45,881 nucleotides of DNA from an uncultured Myxococcales bacterium (lineage in GTDB: Bacteria > Myxococcota_A > UBA9042 > DTJE01): the NCBI GenBank assembly GCA_937975765.1, contig CALJUR010000134.1:1-45881 (forward strand), written 5' to 3'. The notes under the pieces were generated by a model, which saw only the letters and a program-made list of their open reading frames with translations, was not told where the DNA came from and searched no databases. The position numbers and the translations under genes are program-made. Shown here in pieces: positions 26,753-34,571 of this stretch. The stretch's first letter is position 1. Each line of letters begins with the position of its first letter.

Positions 26753-28415
26753 GCAGGACTCCTGCTTCACGATTCGAAGGTACCCCAGCCGTCGTTCTAC
26801 CTTCGGAATCTACAGCAGCCCTGCGGGGATTTGCAAGCGGCTCGGTCTCGGGGGGCCTCGGGCCGGGCGAATCGGATGCACGGAAGAGGATCCATTCCTC
26901 GTTCTCGGCGATGGGCTCCAGCCGGTCCTCCACCGGCTTCATGGGAGGCATCGCCATCTTCCGGGTCAGGACGTAGTCGTAATAGCGCCACGCGGGGTTG
27001 CGGGTGAACTCCGTCCCCGTCAGCGGCGGGACCATGCCGGCCCGGTACTGGATGGGATTGTGGGGATATTCCGCGAACTGCATGTCCGACACCCCCCCTT
27101 TCAGGAGGGTGTAGAAGAAGTGGATGTGCCACATCCCGCCCTGGTTCACGACGCGGCTTTCCTGGTTGTAGGTGACCTTCAGCAGCCTCTTCCCCTCCTC
27201 CGTCCGCTCGAACAGGGCAGGGTAGCCGTCCAGCTCCTTCTCGAAGTCGTGGTACCCCTTGACCAGGTTGGCCAGGCCACCCGCGTACAGCGCCATCACC
27301 GTCGCGATGGCCGGCACGGCGACGCGACGCGGCACGTCGTCGACCTCCAGCCAGCCGAAGAAGAACATCACCGCGAACACGATGTGCCGCAGGGACACGA
27401 TCGACTGCGCCTCGATGTGCTGCGGCAGGACCAGCGAGGAGGCGGCCAGGACGACCGTCAGCACCTCCAGGTCCAGGTAGCGCATCTTCCGCTTCTCGTC
27501 CCGGGGGATCGCGGGCGTCCGCCGCAGCATCAGCAGGGTCATCGACGCCAGGACCAGGGTGATGAACAGCGCGTCGTCCACCTCGCCGCGAAAGCAGTCG
27601 CCCACGTAGAAGAAGAACGATCCCAGGATCTGGCTGGGCTTGTAGAACGTCGGCCCGAAGAACCGGTCCAGCGACCCGAAGTGCATGCCGGTCGAGGAGG
27701 GCGTGTGCTCGACGAAATAGATCGTGAACCACGGAAGGAAGAAGGCCAGGCCCGGCGCGAACGGCGCCAGCCGCTGCACCAGCCCCCATCCTCGCGCCCG
27801 GTGCATCAGCAGCAGGATGCCGCACAGCAGGTTCGACAGCAGGAAGACGTGGGCGTGCGTGAAGAACGTCGCCAGCAGCATGCCCCCCGCCAGCACCCCC
27901 GGCCGCGGGTCCAGGGCCTCGCCGTCGCCCGCGACGAAGCGCCGGTAGGCTCCCACGGCCACGAAAAGCATCGGCATGCCCAGCAGGAACGACACGAACC
28001 CGTACGAGAACATCGAGTTGTAGATCAGCGGGAACGCGAAGAAGGCCAGCCAGCGCGACTTGCCGAAACTGCGCAGGAAATACAGGAATGCCAGCGGGAA
28101 GGCCAGCACGTAGGCCGACAGGACGATCTTGTTGGCGATCTCCAGGTCCGGGGCCAGGTACCCCAGCAGGTGGGTCGCGTAGTAGTAGACCAGGTTCGGC
28201 TTGGGTGCCCGGGGCAGGTGGAAGTATTCGGGGAAGATCGACCCGGGGGTGTCGTAGTTGTGCAGCACATCCACCAGGGCGAGGTGCTGCCAGATGTCCT
28301 GCATCGGCGGGATCCGGACCGACCACAGCGGGACCAGCGAGACCGCTGCCAGCAGGATGAACGCCACCCGGAACGTGACGTCGGTCCCTGGCCGTCGTGC
28401 GTGGCGATCGGACAT
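26619..28415 (-). CDS. GT-C-like polytopic membrane protein
   Basis: A 598-residue integral membrane protein with about ten to twelve predicted helices. The first extracytoplasmic loop carries PPMQDIWQHL with Asp40 and His44, the place where GT-C glycosyltransferases keep a catalytic Asp. The overall plan (helix, acidic loop, many helices, soluble C-terminal part ending NEEWILFR) fits that superfamily, but I recognise no named family. It may add sugars to the surface lipoproteins encoded on either side. The last about 85 residues are low-complexity and 134 nt overlap the downstream lipoprotein gene; a one-base error, for example in the G6 run at 26850-26855, would let the frame end at 26797 instead. 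The ATG at 28415 follows a perfect TATAAT by 8 nt, so the mRNA is probably leaderless. Confidence 0.8.
   Translation of the reverse strand: MSDRHARRPGTDVTFRVAFILLAAVSLVPLWSVRIPPMQDIWQHLALVDVLHNYDTPGSIFPEYFHLPRAPKPNLVYYYATHLLGYLAPDLEIANKIVLSAYVLAFPLAFLYFLRSFGKSRWLAFFAFPLIYNSMFSYGFVSFLLGMPMLFVAVGAYRRFVAGDGEALDPRPGVLAGGMLLATFFTHAHVFLLSNLLCGILLLMHRARGWGLVQRLAPFAPGLAFFLPWFTIYFVEHTPSSTGMHFGSLDRFFGPTFYKPSQILGSFFFYVGDCFRGEVDDALFITLVLASMTLLMLRRTPAIPRDEKRKMRYLDLEVLTVVLAASSLVLPQHIEAQSIVSLRHIVFAVMFFFGWLEVDDVPRRVAVPAIATVMALYAGGLANLVKGYHDFEKELDGYPALFERTEEGKRLLKVTYNQESRVVNQGGMWHIHFFYTLLKGGVSDMQFAEYPHNPIQYRAGMVPPLTGTEFTRNPAWRYYDYVLTRKMAMPPMKPVEDRLEPIAENEEWILFRASDSPGPRPPETEPLANPRRAAVDSEGRTTAGVPSNREAGVLHATPTPSVRVDAGRSAAGDLVRGRDRQGGGSGTRSGGSSSDRDR
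26771..26809. promoter_or_regulatory. Interrupted inverted repeat at the lipoprotein transcription start
   Basis: GATTCGAAGGTA (26771-26782) and TACCTTCG-G-AATC (26798-26810, one unpaired G) form a 12-bp inverted repeat around 15 nt. It begins within the predicted -10 of the Gly-rich lipoprotein gene and covers the predicted start of transcription. That position fits a repressor operator or a 5' mRNA hairpin. No U-run follows, so a terminator is unlikely. Confidence 0.45.
26807..26836 (-). promoter_or_regulatory. Candidate promoter for the Gly-rich lipoprotein gene
   Basis: On the minus strand TTGCAA (26836-26831) and TAGATT (26812-26807) are 18 nt apart; each box matches the consensus at 4 of 6 positions. 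The predicted start near 26800 gives a leader of about 48 nt. It lies inside the 3' part of the preceding membrane-protein frame. Confidence 0.35.
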
Positions 28416-28423
28416 GGCCGGCA

Positions 28424-28429
28424 ATTATA
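28424..28429 (-). promoter_or_regulatory. TATAAT -10 box of a likely leaderless transcript
   Basis: The minus strand reads TATAAT (28429-28424), a perfect -10, followed by 8 nt and the ATG at 28415. Transcription should begin at or within 1-2 nt of the start codon. There is no Shine-Dalgarno sequence in the gap. No good -35 is present at 16-18 nt; the palindrome at 28432-28452 occupies that space. Confidence 0.55.
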
Positions 28430-28431
28430 GC

Positions 28432-28452
28432 CCACCTTGAATTCAAGGGTGG
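28432..28452. promoter_or_regulatory. Palindromic operator-like site in the divergent promoter region
   Basis: CCACCTTGAA and TTCAAGGGTGG are exact complements except for one additional G in the right arm, giving a 20-bp palindrome centred on GAATTC. It contains the plus-strand -35 (28437-28442) and lies where the minus-strand -35 should be. A dimeric regulator bound here could control both surface genes together. Confidence 0.5.
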
Positions 28453-28465
28453 CGTCCCCTAGACT
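28437..28465 (+). promoter_or_regulatory. Promoter of the 16-repeat lipoprotein gene
   Basis: TTGAAT (28437-28442) and TAGACT (28460-28465) are 17 nt apart. The predicted start near 28472 leaves a leader of about 21 nt containing GGAGG (28482-28486) before ATG 28493. The -35 lies inside the palindrome. Confidence 0.5.
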
Positions 28466-28492
28466 CGTTGAGGTGTCTCCCGGAGGTTCGGG

Positions 28493-31400
28493 ATGCGGGT
28501 TCCTGTTCGCGTGGCGCTGTGCACCGCGGCCGCATGGGCGGCCGTCGCGGCTGCGGGATGCGAGGGCGGCGGCACGCCCTCGAAGGACGCGGGGATCGAG
28601 GCGTTCCAGCCGGACACGATCCTGCCGGACGACCTGCCGGATTCCGACGCGCGCCCCGACATCGAGGCCCTCCAGATCGACTACGGCCCCTTCGACCCCG
28701 GCCCCGAGGCCGAAACGGACGCCGTGCCGGACGTTCCCCCCGAGGCGCAGGACGTTCCCGGCGACCTTCCGGATGCCCCCGGGCCCGACGACGCCGCGGT
28801 CGAGGCGATCGGCGAGGTCGGCGAGGACGCCGCGGACGTACCGGACGCCACGGACGTCCCGGGTGACGCCGACGCCGGCGTGGAACGGCTGGACCAGCCC
28901 TGCGAGACCGATGCCGACTGCGCGTCCGGCTGGTGCGTCCAGACCGACCAGGGCAAGGTGTGCTCCAGGGAATGCCCGAACCTCCAGTGCCCCGAAGGCT
29001 GGTCCTGCCGGCCGGTCGCCGCCCCCGACGGGAACGCGGCCTTCCTGTGCGTGCCTTCGACCCTGGGCCTGTGCCGGCCCTGCGAGACGGTATTCGACTG
29101 CCGTGCCGGCGGGTTCCCGATGGCGGGACTCCAGTGCATCGCCCTGGGGGACCTCGAGGGCTCCTTCTGCCTGCCGGCCTGCGCCGGCGTTTCCGACTGC
29201 CCGCCCGGGACCACCTGTGCGCTGCCTCCCGGGGCAAGCGCGCGCGCGTGCCTGCCGGACGAAGGTACCTGTTCCTGCTCGCCCTTCGCGATCCAGGGCG
29301 CGGCCTCCACGCCGTGTTCCAGGACCGCCGACCTGGCGACGTGCAGGGGTTGGCGCACCTGCGGCCAGGACGGGCTGTCCACGTGCGACGCGTCGATCCC
29401 GGGCACCGAGGCCTGCGGGGGAGGCGACGAGGACTGCGACGGGTCCACCGACGAGGAAGGGTCGACCGGCTGCACGGCGCGGTATCGCGACCTGGACCGG
29501 GACGGGGTGGGACTCGAAGGCGATTCGAAGTGTCTGTGCGCGCCTTCGGGCGTGTACCTGGCCCCGGGTTTCGGGGACTGCGACGACCGGAACGCGAAGA
29601 CCTACCCCGGCGCGCCCGAGGCGTGCAACGGACGCGACGACGACTGCGACGGCGACACGGACGAGGAAGGGTCGGAAGGGTGCACCTGGTGGTACCCGAA
29701 CGTCGATGGCGACGGGTTCGGCGGGGACCTGGGAAGGAAATGCCTGTGCGCGCCCACCGCGGACCTGTGGACCTCGCTGGGCGGCGACTGCGACGACGGC
29801 GACCTGGCCGTCTTCCCGGGCACGCTGGAGCAGTGCAACGGCATCGACGACGACTGCGACGACGCGATCGACGAGGACGGAGCGTCCGGCTGCCAGACCT
29901 TCCACGAGGACGTGGACGGTGACGGGTACGGCCTGGGCGCGTCGTTCCAGTGCAAGTGCGCCGCGGCCTACCCGTTCACGGCGACGAGGATCGGCGACTG
30001 CCTCGACGGAGTGAAGGAGGTGTACCCCGGCGCGGCCGAGGCGTGCAACGGGCGGGACGACGACTGCGACCTCGCCATCGACGAGGAGGATGCGCAGGGC
30101 TGCGTCCCGAGGTACCTGGACGCCGATGGCGACGGGTTCGGGGTGGACGGGGCCAGCCGATGCCTGTGCGCGGACGACGGTCGCTGGCGCGCGACGATGG
30201 CCGGGGACTGCAACGATTCGAACGACGGCGTGCACCCCTTCGCGACCGAGCTTTGCAACGGCCGCGACGACGACTGCAACGGGCAGACCGACGAGGCCGG
30301 CACGATCGACTGCATCGCGTGGTTCGTGGACGCCGATGACGACGGGCACGGCGACCCGGCCACCGGCCTGTGCCTTTGCAGCGCCCAGGGCGACCACCGC
30401 GTCGCCGTGGGCGACGATTGCGACGACACCCGGGCGTTCGTCCACCCGGGCGTCCAGGACGTGTGCGGGAACGGCCTGGACGACGACTGCGACGGCTGGC
30501 CGGACGGCGCCGGCTGCTCCGGGTGCACGACCTACTTCAAGGACGTCGACGGCGACGGCCACGGGGTGACCGGGGACTCGACCTGCCTGGAGTCCCCCGA
30601 CATCGCCGGCCACTACACCGCGCCGGTGGGCGGGGACTGCCAGGACGGCGACCCGGCCATCCATCCCGGCGCCGTGGAGGCCTGCAACGGGTTCGACGAC
30701 GACTGCAACGATCTGGTGGACGAGGATGGCGCGACGGGATGCACGATCTACTTCCGGGACGCGGACGTCGACCGATACGGCGTGACCGGGGAATCCCGGT
30801 GCCTGTGCCAGCCCGGCAACCGCTACACGGCGACCCAGGGCGGGGACTGCGACGACGCGGACCGCGCGGTCAACCCGGGTCGCACCGAGTCGTGCAACCT
30901 CGTGGACGACGACTGCGACGGGCAGGTGGACGAGGCCGACTCGGTCGGGTGCGTTCCGTGGTTCCAGGACGGGGACGGGGACTCGTACGGCGACGACGCG
31001 TCCCTGAAGTGCCTGTGCGGCCCGTCGGGTCAGTGGACCACGAAGAACGGTGGCGACTGCAACGACGGCGACTTCATGGTCAAGCCCGGCGCGACCGAGA
31101 AGTGCAACCTGAAGGACGACAACTGCAACGGGCAGACCGACGAGTTCGGCGCGACGGGATGCATGCCCTGGTACCTCGACGCGGACGGCGACGGGTACGG
31201 CGTCAGCGGCCAGTCGAAGTGCCTGTGCCGGCCCGACGACACGTACCGGGCCCCGTTCGCGGGCGACTGCGACGATGCGGACCCGGACCGCAGCCCGGGC
31301 GCCATGGAGGCGTGCGGGAACGCGATCGACGAGGACTGCGACGGCGCGACCGACGAGGAGATGTCGCTGGGCTGCGAGTACCTGTACCACGACGTGGATG

Positions 31401-33043
31401 GCGACGACTACGGCGTCACCACCGACGCACGCTGCCTGTGCGCGCCGCTGGACCACTACCGCGGCCACCGTCCCGACGACTGCGACGATGCCGACGCCAC
31501 CGTCAACCCCGGTGCACCCGAGCGCTGCGGCGGCGGCGACGAGAACTGCGACGGCGTCACCGACGGGGAGGGGGCGACGGGCTGCGTCTTCTTCTACCGG
31601 GACCGGGACGTGGACGGGTACGGTCTGGCCGGAACCGGCCGATGCCTGTGCACGGCCCTGGGGGAACTGCGCGCCCTCGACAGCGACGACTGCAACGACG
31701 CGAACGCATCCATCCACCCCGGTGCCACCGAGGTGTGCAACGGGCTGGACGACGACTGCAACGGGGCCACCGATGGCATCGGCGCCGACGGCTGCCGGAC
31801 CTACTACGTGGACCAGGACCGCGACGGGTTCGGCGTCGAGGGGACGGCACAGTGCCTGTGCACGCCGACACCCCCGCAGGACGCGCCGTTCCCGGGCGAC
31901 TGCGACGACGCGCGGGCGCTGACGTTCCCCGGCGCCCTGGAGAACTGCAACGGGATCGACGACGACTGCAACGGGAGGACCGACGAGGAAGGCGCCCAGG
32001 GCTGCGTCCGCCACTTCCGGGACTCGGACGACGACGGGTACGGGGACCCGGGGTTCTCGAAGTGCCTGTGCGGCCCGTCCACCGACTACCCGGTCACCCG
32101 CGGCGACGACTGCGACGACCTCCACTCGCAGGTCAACCCGGACGCCGCCGAATCGTGCGACGGCCTCGACAACGACTGCAACGGGGTGACGGACGGCGAG
32201 GGCGCCGCCGGGTGCTCCTCCGTGTACCAGGACACCGACCGGGACGGGCACGGCGCGATCGGCGATCCGTCCTGCCTTTGCACGGTCGCGGCCCCCTGGG
32301 ACGCCACCGTCGGCGACGACTGCAACGACCTCGACGCGGCGGTCCTTCCCGGGGCCACCGAGACGTGCAACGGGAAGGACGACAATTGCGACGGCGTCAC
32401 GGACCCCGCCGGCGCATCCGGTTGCACCGTCTACCTGCTGGACAAGGACGGGGACGGGTGGGGCGTCGCGGGCTCCAGCAAGTGCCTCTGCGCCCCCGAT
32501 TTCCAGTACCGGGCCACCCGGATTGGCGACTGCAACGACTCCAGCGCCAAGGTGTACCCCGGCGCGACCGAGACCTGCAACGGCCGGGACGACGACTGCA
32601 ACGGCGGGACCGACGAGGAGGGGGCCTCGGGCTGCAAGCTGTACTACCGCGATTCCGACAACGACGGGTACGGCGTGGACGCATCCCCGCGCTGCCTGTG
32701 CGCCCCCATGGACCTGTACTCGACCCTGCTGGGCGGGGACTGCTGCGACCAGGACGTCCAGGCGCATCCCTCGCAGAACGACTTCTTCACGCAGAAGAAC
32801 AAGTGCGGTTCCTGGGACTTCGACTGCAGCGGGGGCGTGGAACGCTACTACGGCGGCGGCGGCGGATCGTGCAGCGGCTGGGGCATCGGATCGGGATGCG
32901 AACTGAACCCGGGATGGGACGGTCCCGTCCCGGACTGCGGCAACTCGCAGCGATATCTCGACCGGGGCTGCGGCCATTGCTGCTTCCTCGGGACGTGCTG
33001 CTGCAGCCCCGAGGGCGGCATCCGGACGCAGTCCTGCCGCTGA
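28493..33043 (+). CDS. Giant lipoprotein with 16 MopE-type Cys/Asp repeats
   Basis: A 1,516-residue secreted lipoprotein. The signal peptide ends AAAGC (Cys23), followed by about 105 residues rich in Asp, Pro, Glu and Ala as a tether. Residues about 130-300 form a Cys-rich module related to that of the Gly-rich lipoprotein. Sixteen repeats of about 70 residues follow (306 to about 1425), each with ExC[ND]G, DDC[DN]G, a GC pair, a D-x-D-x-D-G-[YFH]-G loop, CLC and GD[CD]; six Cys per repeat suggest three disulfides, and the Asp loop resembles Ca2+-binding loops. The C-terminus (about 1435-1516) is a separate Cys/Gly-rich domain starting SWDFDCSGG. The family name comes from MopE, a surface copper-binding protein; metal binding here is inferred. 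The start has GGAGG six nt upstream. Confidence 0.9.
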   Translation: MRVPVRVALCTAAAWAAVAAAGCEGGGTPSKDAGIEAFQPDTILPDDLPDSDARPDIEALQIDYGPFDPGPEAETDAVPDVPPEAQDVPGDLPDAPGPDDAAVEAIGEVGEDAADVPDATDVPGDADAGVERLDQPCETDADCASGWCVQTDQGKVCSRECPNLQCPEGWSCRPVAAPDGNAAFLCVPSTLGLCRPCETVFDCRAGGFPMAGLQCIALGDLEGSFCLPACAGVSDCPPGTTCALPPGASARACLPDEGTCSCSPFAIQGAASTPCSRTADLATCRGWRTCGQDGLSTCDASIPGTEACGGGDEDCDGSTDEEGSTGCTARYRDLDRDGVGLEGDSKCLCAPSGVYLAPGFGDCDDRNAKTYPGAPEACNGRDDDCDGDTDEEGSEGCTWWYPNVDGDGFGGDLGRKCLCAPTADLWTSLGGDCDDGDLAVFPGTLEQCNGIDDDCDDAIDEDGASGCQTFHEDVDGDGYGLGASFQCKCAAAYPFTATRIGDCLDGVKEVYPGAAEACNGRDDDCDLAIDEEDAQGCVPRYLDADGDGFGVDGASRCLCADDGRWRATMAGDCNDSNDGVHPFATELCNGRDDDCNGQTDEAGTIDCIAWFVDADDDGHGDPATGLCLCSAQGDHRVAVGDDCDDTRAFVHPGVQDVCGNGLDDDCDGWPDGAGCSGCTTYFKDVDGDGHGVTGDSTCLESPDIAGHYTAPVGGDCQDGDPAIHPGAVEACNGFDDDCNDLVDEDGATGCTIYFRDADVDRYGVTGESRCLCQPGNRYTATQGGDCDDADRAVNPGRTESCNLVDDDCDGQVDEADSVGCVPWFQDGDGDSYGDDASLKCLCGPSGQWTTKNGGDCNDGDFMVKPGATEKCNLKDDNCNGQTDEFGATGCMPWYLDADGDGYGVSGQSKCLCRPDDTYRAPFAGDCDDADPDRSPGAMEACGNAIDEDCDGATDEEMSLGCEYLYHDVDGDDYGVTTDARCLCAPLDHYRGHRPDDCDDADATVNPGAPERCGGGDENCDGVTDGEGATGCVFFYRDRDVDGYGLAGTGRCLCTALGELRALDSDDCNDANASIHPGATEVCNGLDDDCNGATDGIGADGCRTYYVDQDRDGFGVEGTAQCLCTPTPPQDAPFPGDCDDARALTFPGALENCNGIDDDCNGRTDEEGAQGCVRHFRDSDDDGYGDPGFSKCLCGPSTDYPVTRGDDCDDLHSQVNPDAAESCDGLDNDCNGVTDGEGAAGCSSVYQDTDRDGHGAIGDPSCLCTVAAPWDATVGDDCNDLDAAVLPGATETCNGKDDNCDGVTDPAGASGCTVYLLDKDGDGWGVAGSSKCLCAPDFQYRATRIGDCNDSSAKVYPGATETCNGRDDDCNGGTDEEGASGCKLYYRDSDNDGYGVDASPRCLCAPMDLYSTLLGGDCCDQDVQAHPSQNDFFTQKNKCGSWDFDCSGGVERYYGGGGGSCSGWGIGSGCELNPGWDGPVPDCGNSQRYLDRGCGHCCFLGTCCCSPEGGIRTQSCR
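29408..32770 (+). repeat. Sixteen in-frame tandem repeats of about 210 bp
   Basis: The repeat region of the giant lipoprotein gene. The first unit starts at 29408 (residue 306) and the sixteenth at 32570 (residue 1360), an average period of about 70 codons. Units diverge in sequence but keep Cys and Asp positions, so the array is old rather than freshly expanded. Repeats 1, 6, 10 and 11 have CG in place of CNG at the first motif. Assembly errors in copy number are possible in such arrays. Confidence 0.88.
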
Positions 33044-33098
33044 ACGAGGGGCGCGGGGCCGGGTTTCGAGGGAATCCGGATCCCGGGGGAATCGGGGC

Positions 33099-33908
33099 CT
33101 ACAGGGTCTCTTCCTCGGTCCCGTCGGCGGCGACCTCGACCGTGGACTCGGACACGACGATCGAGTCCCCGGCCTCGACCACGGCCACCACGTCCCACTT
33201 GCCGACGCGGGACCCCTTCACGCGGAACCTGAAGTCCTTGTCGCCGCGGGGCAGGTCCTCGCGCAGGGTGAGGATCTTCTTGCCCTCGTGCTGCGGATGG
33301 GCCTTCGGCGAGAAGGCGAGGCCCCTGGGCAGCACGACGTGCACCTTCGCGTCGTCCAGCGGGCGCGGGCTGTTCAGGGACAGCGTCACGTCCATCTCCT
33401 TGCCCTCGGTCACCACCAGGGCGGAAGGGCTGCAACTGCGGCCGGACACCGTGGCGGTCACGCCGTCCAGGACGCCGCCGGGGACCGCCGGGTCGGCCGC
33501 TCGTGCCATGGCGGGGCTGGAACTGCGGGCAGCCGGCAGGTCGATGCGGCCCGGGGAGGACGGGAACATCCACGGCAGCGCGATGGCCACCGTCGCGCCG
33601 ACCATCGCGGTGGCGGCGAACCCCAGGGCCAGCGAGGTGCGGCGCCGCACCCGTCCGTTCTCGACGGGCTCGACGGTGGCGCGCTCGACGCGGGGGACCA
33701 GCCGGGCGTGAAGGCGCCGCACCAGGTCCAGCGGCATCTCGGGAGGAGGGAGTTCCTTCAGGGATGCGACCAGCCGCCGGTGCTGCGCGTACGCCGCCTG
33801 GCAGGCTGGACAGGAAGCCAGGTGCTCCCTGGCCTCGGCCTCCAGGCAGGCGCCCAGCCGCTGGCCGTCCAGGTCATCGAAGAGTTCGTGGATGGTGTCG
33901 CAACGCAT
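33099..33908 (-). CDS. Membrane anti-sigma factor with zinc-binding N-terminus
   Basis: A 269-residue single-pass protein. The N-terminal domain has the anti-sigma zinc signature His29-x3-Cys33-x2-Cys36 (REHLASCPAC). A membrane segment (about 91-114) separates it from about 150 extracytoplasmic residues that look like a beta-sandwich (VTEGKEMDVTLSLNSPRPLD, LPRGLAFSP, a hint of a CARDB-type domain). It would hold the sigma factor encoded just upstream at the membrane until a periplasmic signal arrives. ATG 33908 has a G-rich but weak Shine-Dalgarno sequence. The 89-bp gap before it carries its own candidate regulatory site. It converges on the giant lipoprotein gene 55 bp away, with no clear terminator between. 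Confidence 0.85.
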   Translation of the reverse strand: MRCDTIHELFDDLDGQRLGACLEAEAREHLASCPACQAAYAQHRRLVASLKELPPPEMPLDLVRRLHARLVPRVERATVEPVENGRVRRRTSLALGFAATAMVGATVAIALPWMFPSSPGRIDLPAARSSSPAMARAADPAVPGGVLDGVTATVSGRSCSPSALVVTEGKEMDVTLSLNSPRPLDDAKVHVVLPRGLAFSPKAHPQHEGKKILTLREDLPRGDKDFRFRVKGSRVGKWDVVAVVEAGDSIVVSESTVEVAADGTEEETL

Positions 33909-33929
33909 TCCGATCCCCCGTCAACCCCG

Positions 33930-33967
33930 CATACGGAGCAGGGAACCAAAGGGTTGCATCCGGTTGC
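33930..33967 (-). promoter_or_regulatory. Candidate ECF-type site between sigma and anti-sigma genes
   Basis: On the minus strand GCAACC occurs twice, exactly 10 bp apart (33967-33962 and 33957-33952); the second is followed after 16 nt by CGTATG (33935-33930). An AAC-containing -35 and a CGT -10 resemble ECF sigma promoters, so the sigma factor might boost its own antagonist. The same repeat could instead be a regulator site on one helix face. Confidence 0.35.
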
Positions 33968-33997
33968 ACGCCTTCTCCCGATCCGCATGCCGGGCCT

Positions 33998-34534
33998 TCA
34001 GTTCCACAGGCTTCCCCCGTCGAATGCCTCGCCCAGCCTCGCCGCCAGCGCCTCGCGTGCTCGGTGCAGGCGGCTCTTGATGGTGCCCACGGCGACGGAT
34101 TCGATCGCCGCGATCTCGTCCAGGGACATTCCTTCCAGGTAGAACAGGACGACCGTCGAGCGCTGCTCCAGCGGCAGGCCTCCCAGGGCCTCGGCCAGCC
34201 GTTCGCCCGCCTGCGACGTCGCCGCGTCCCTCGCCGGGTCCGGACCCCGCGCCAGGGGCAGGTCGTCCATCTCCGACAGGTCGCTGGAACGCCGGAAGGG
34301 ATCGAACGACCGCGAGCGATCGACGACAGCGTGCCGCACCAGCGTCAGCAGCCAAGGCAGCAGCGGGCGCGACGGGTCGTACGCGTCGCTGCGCTGGATG
34401 GCCCGCAGCACAGCGTCCTGCACCGAGTCGGCCGCCGCCTCGCGGGATGCGCACAGCCGGGAGGCGTACCGGCACAGCCGGGGCAGGCTGGCCCTCAGGG
34501 CCTCGTTGAACGCCTCGGAACGCCGGGTTCCCAT
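33998..34534 (-). CDS. ECF-type RNA polymerase sigma factor
   Basis: A 178-residue extracytoplasmic-function sigma factor. Region 2 spans about 10-75 (DSVQDAVLRAI near 36-46, WLLTLVRHAVVDRSR near 61-75). An acidic linker follows, and region 4 spans about 115-165 (LPLEQRSTVVLFYLEGMSLDEIA, then VGTIKSRLHRARE, the -35-reading helix). It pairs with the zinc anti-sigma factor downstream. A TATCCT -10-like box (34566-34561 on the minus strand) lies in the 37-bp gap before it, but the -35 would fall in the preceding gene and is weak; read-through from that gene is equally possible. ATG 34534 has only a poor Shine-Dalgarno sequence. Confidence 0.93.
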   Translation of the reverse strand: MGTRRSEAFNEALRASLPRLCRYASRLCASREAAADSVQDAVLRAIQRSDAYDPSRPLLPWLLTLVRHAVVDRSRSFDPFRRSSDLSEMDDLPLARGPDPARDAATSQAGERLAEALGGLPLEQRSTVVLFYLEGMSLDEIAAIESVAVGTIKSRLHRAREALAARLGEAFDGGSLWN

Positions 34535-34571
34535 GCAACGCCTGCCGCACGGACCGACGCAGGATACAACT

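Noticed and set aside
28025..32977. 1,650-codon open frame opposite the 16-repeat lipoprotein
   Set aside because: Its periodicity mirrors the real repeats on the other strand; composition is non-native (Val/Ala/Arg-rich).
33044..33098. Terminator between the giant lipoprotein and anti-sigma genes
   Set aside because: Only short GC-rich palindromic pieces (GGATCC-type) and no U-tract; not strong enough to call.
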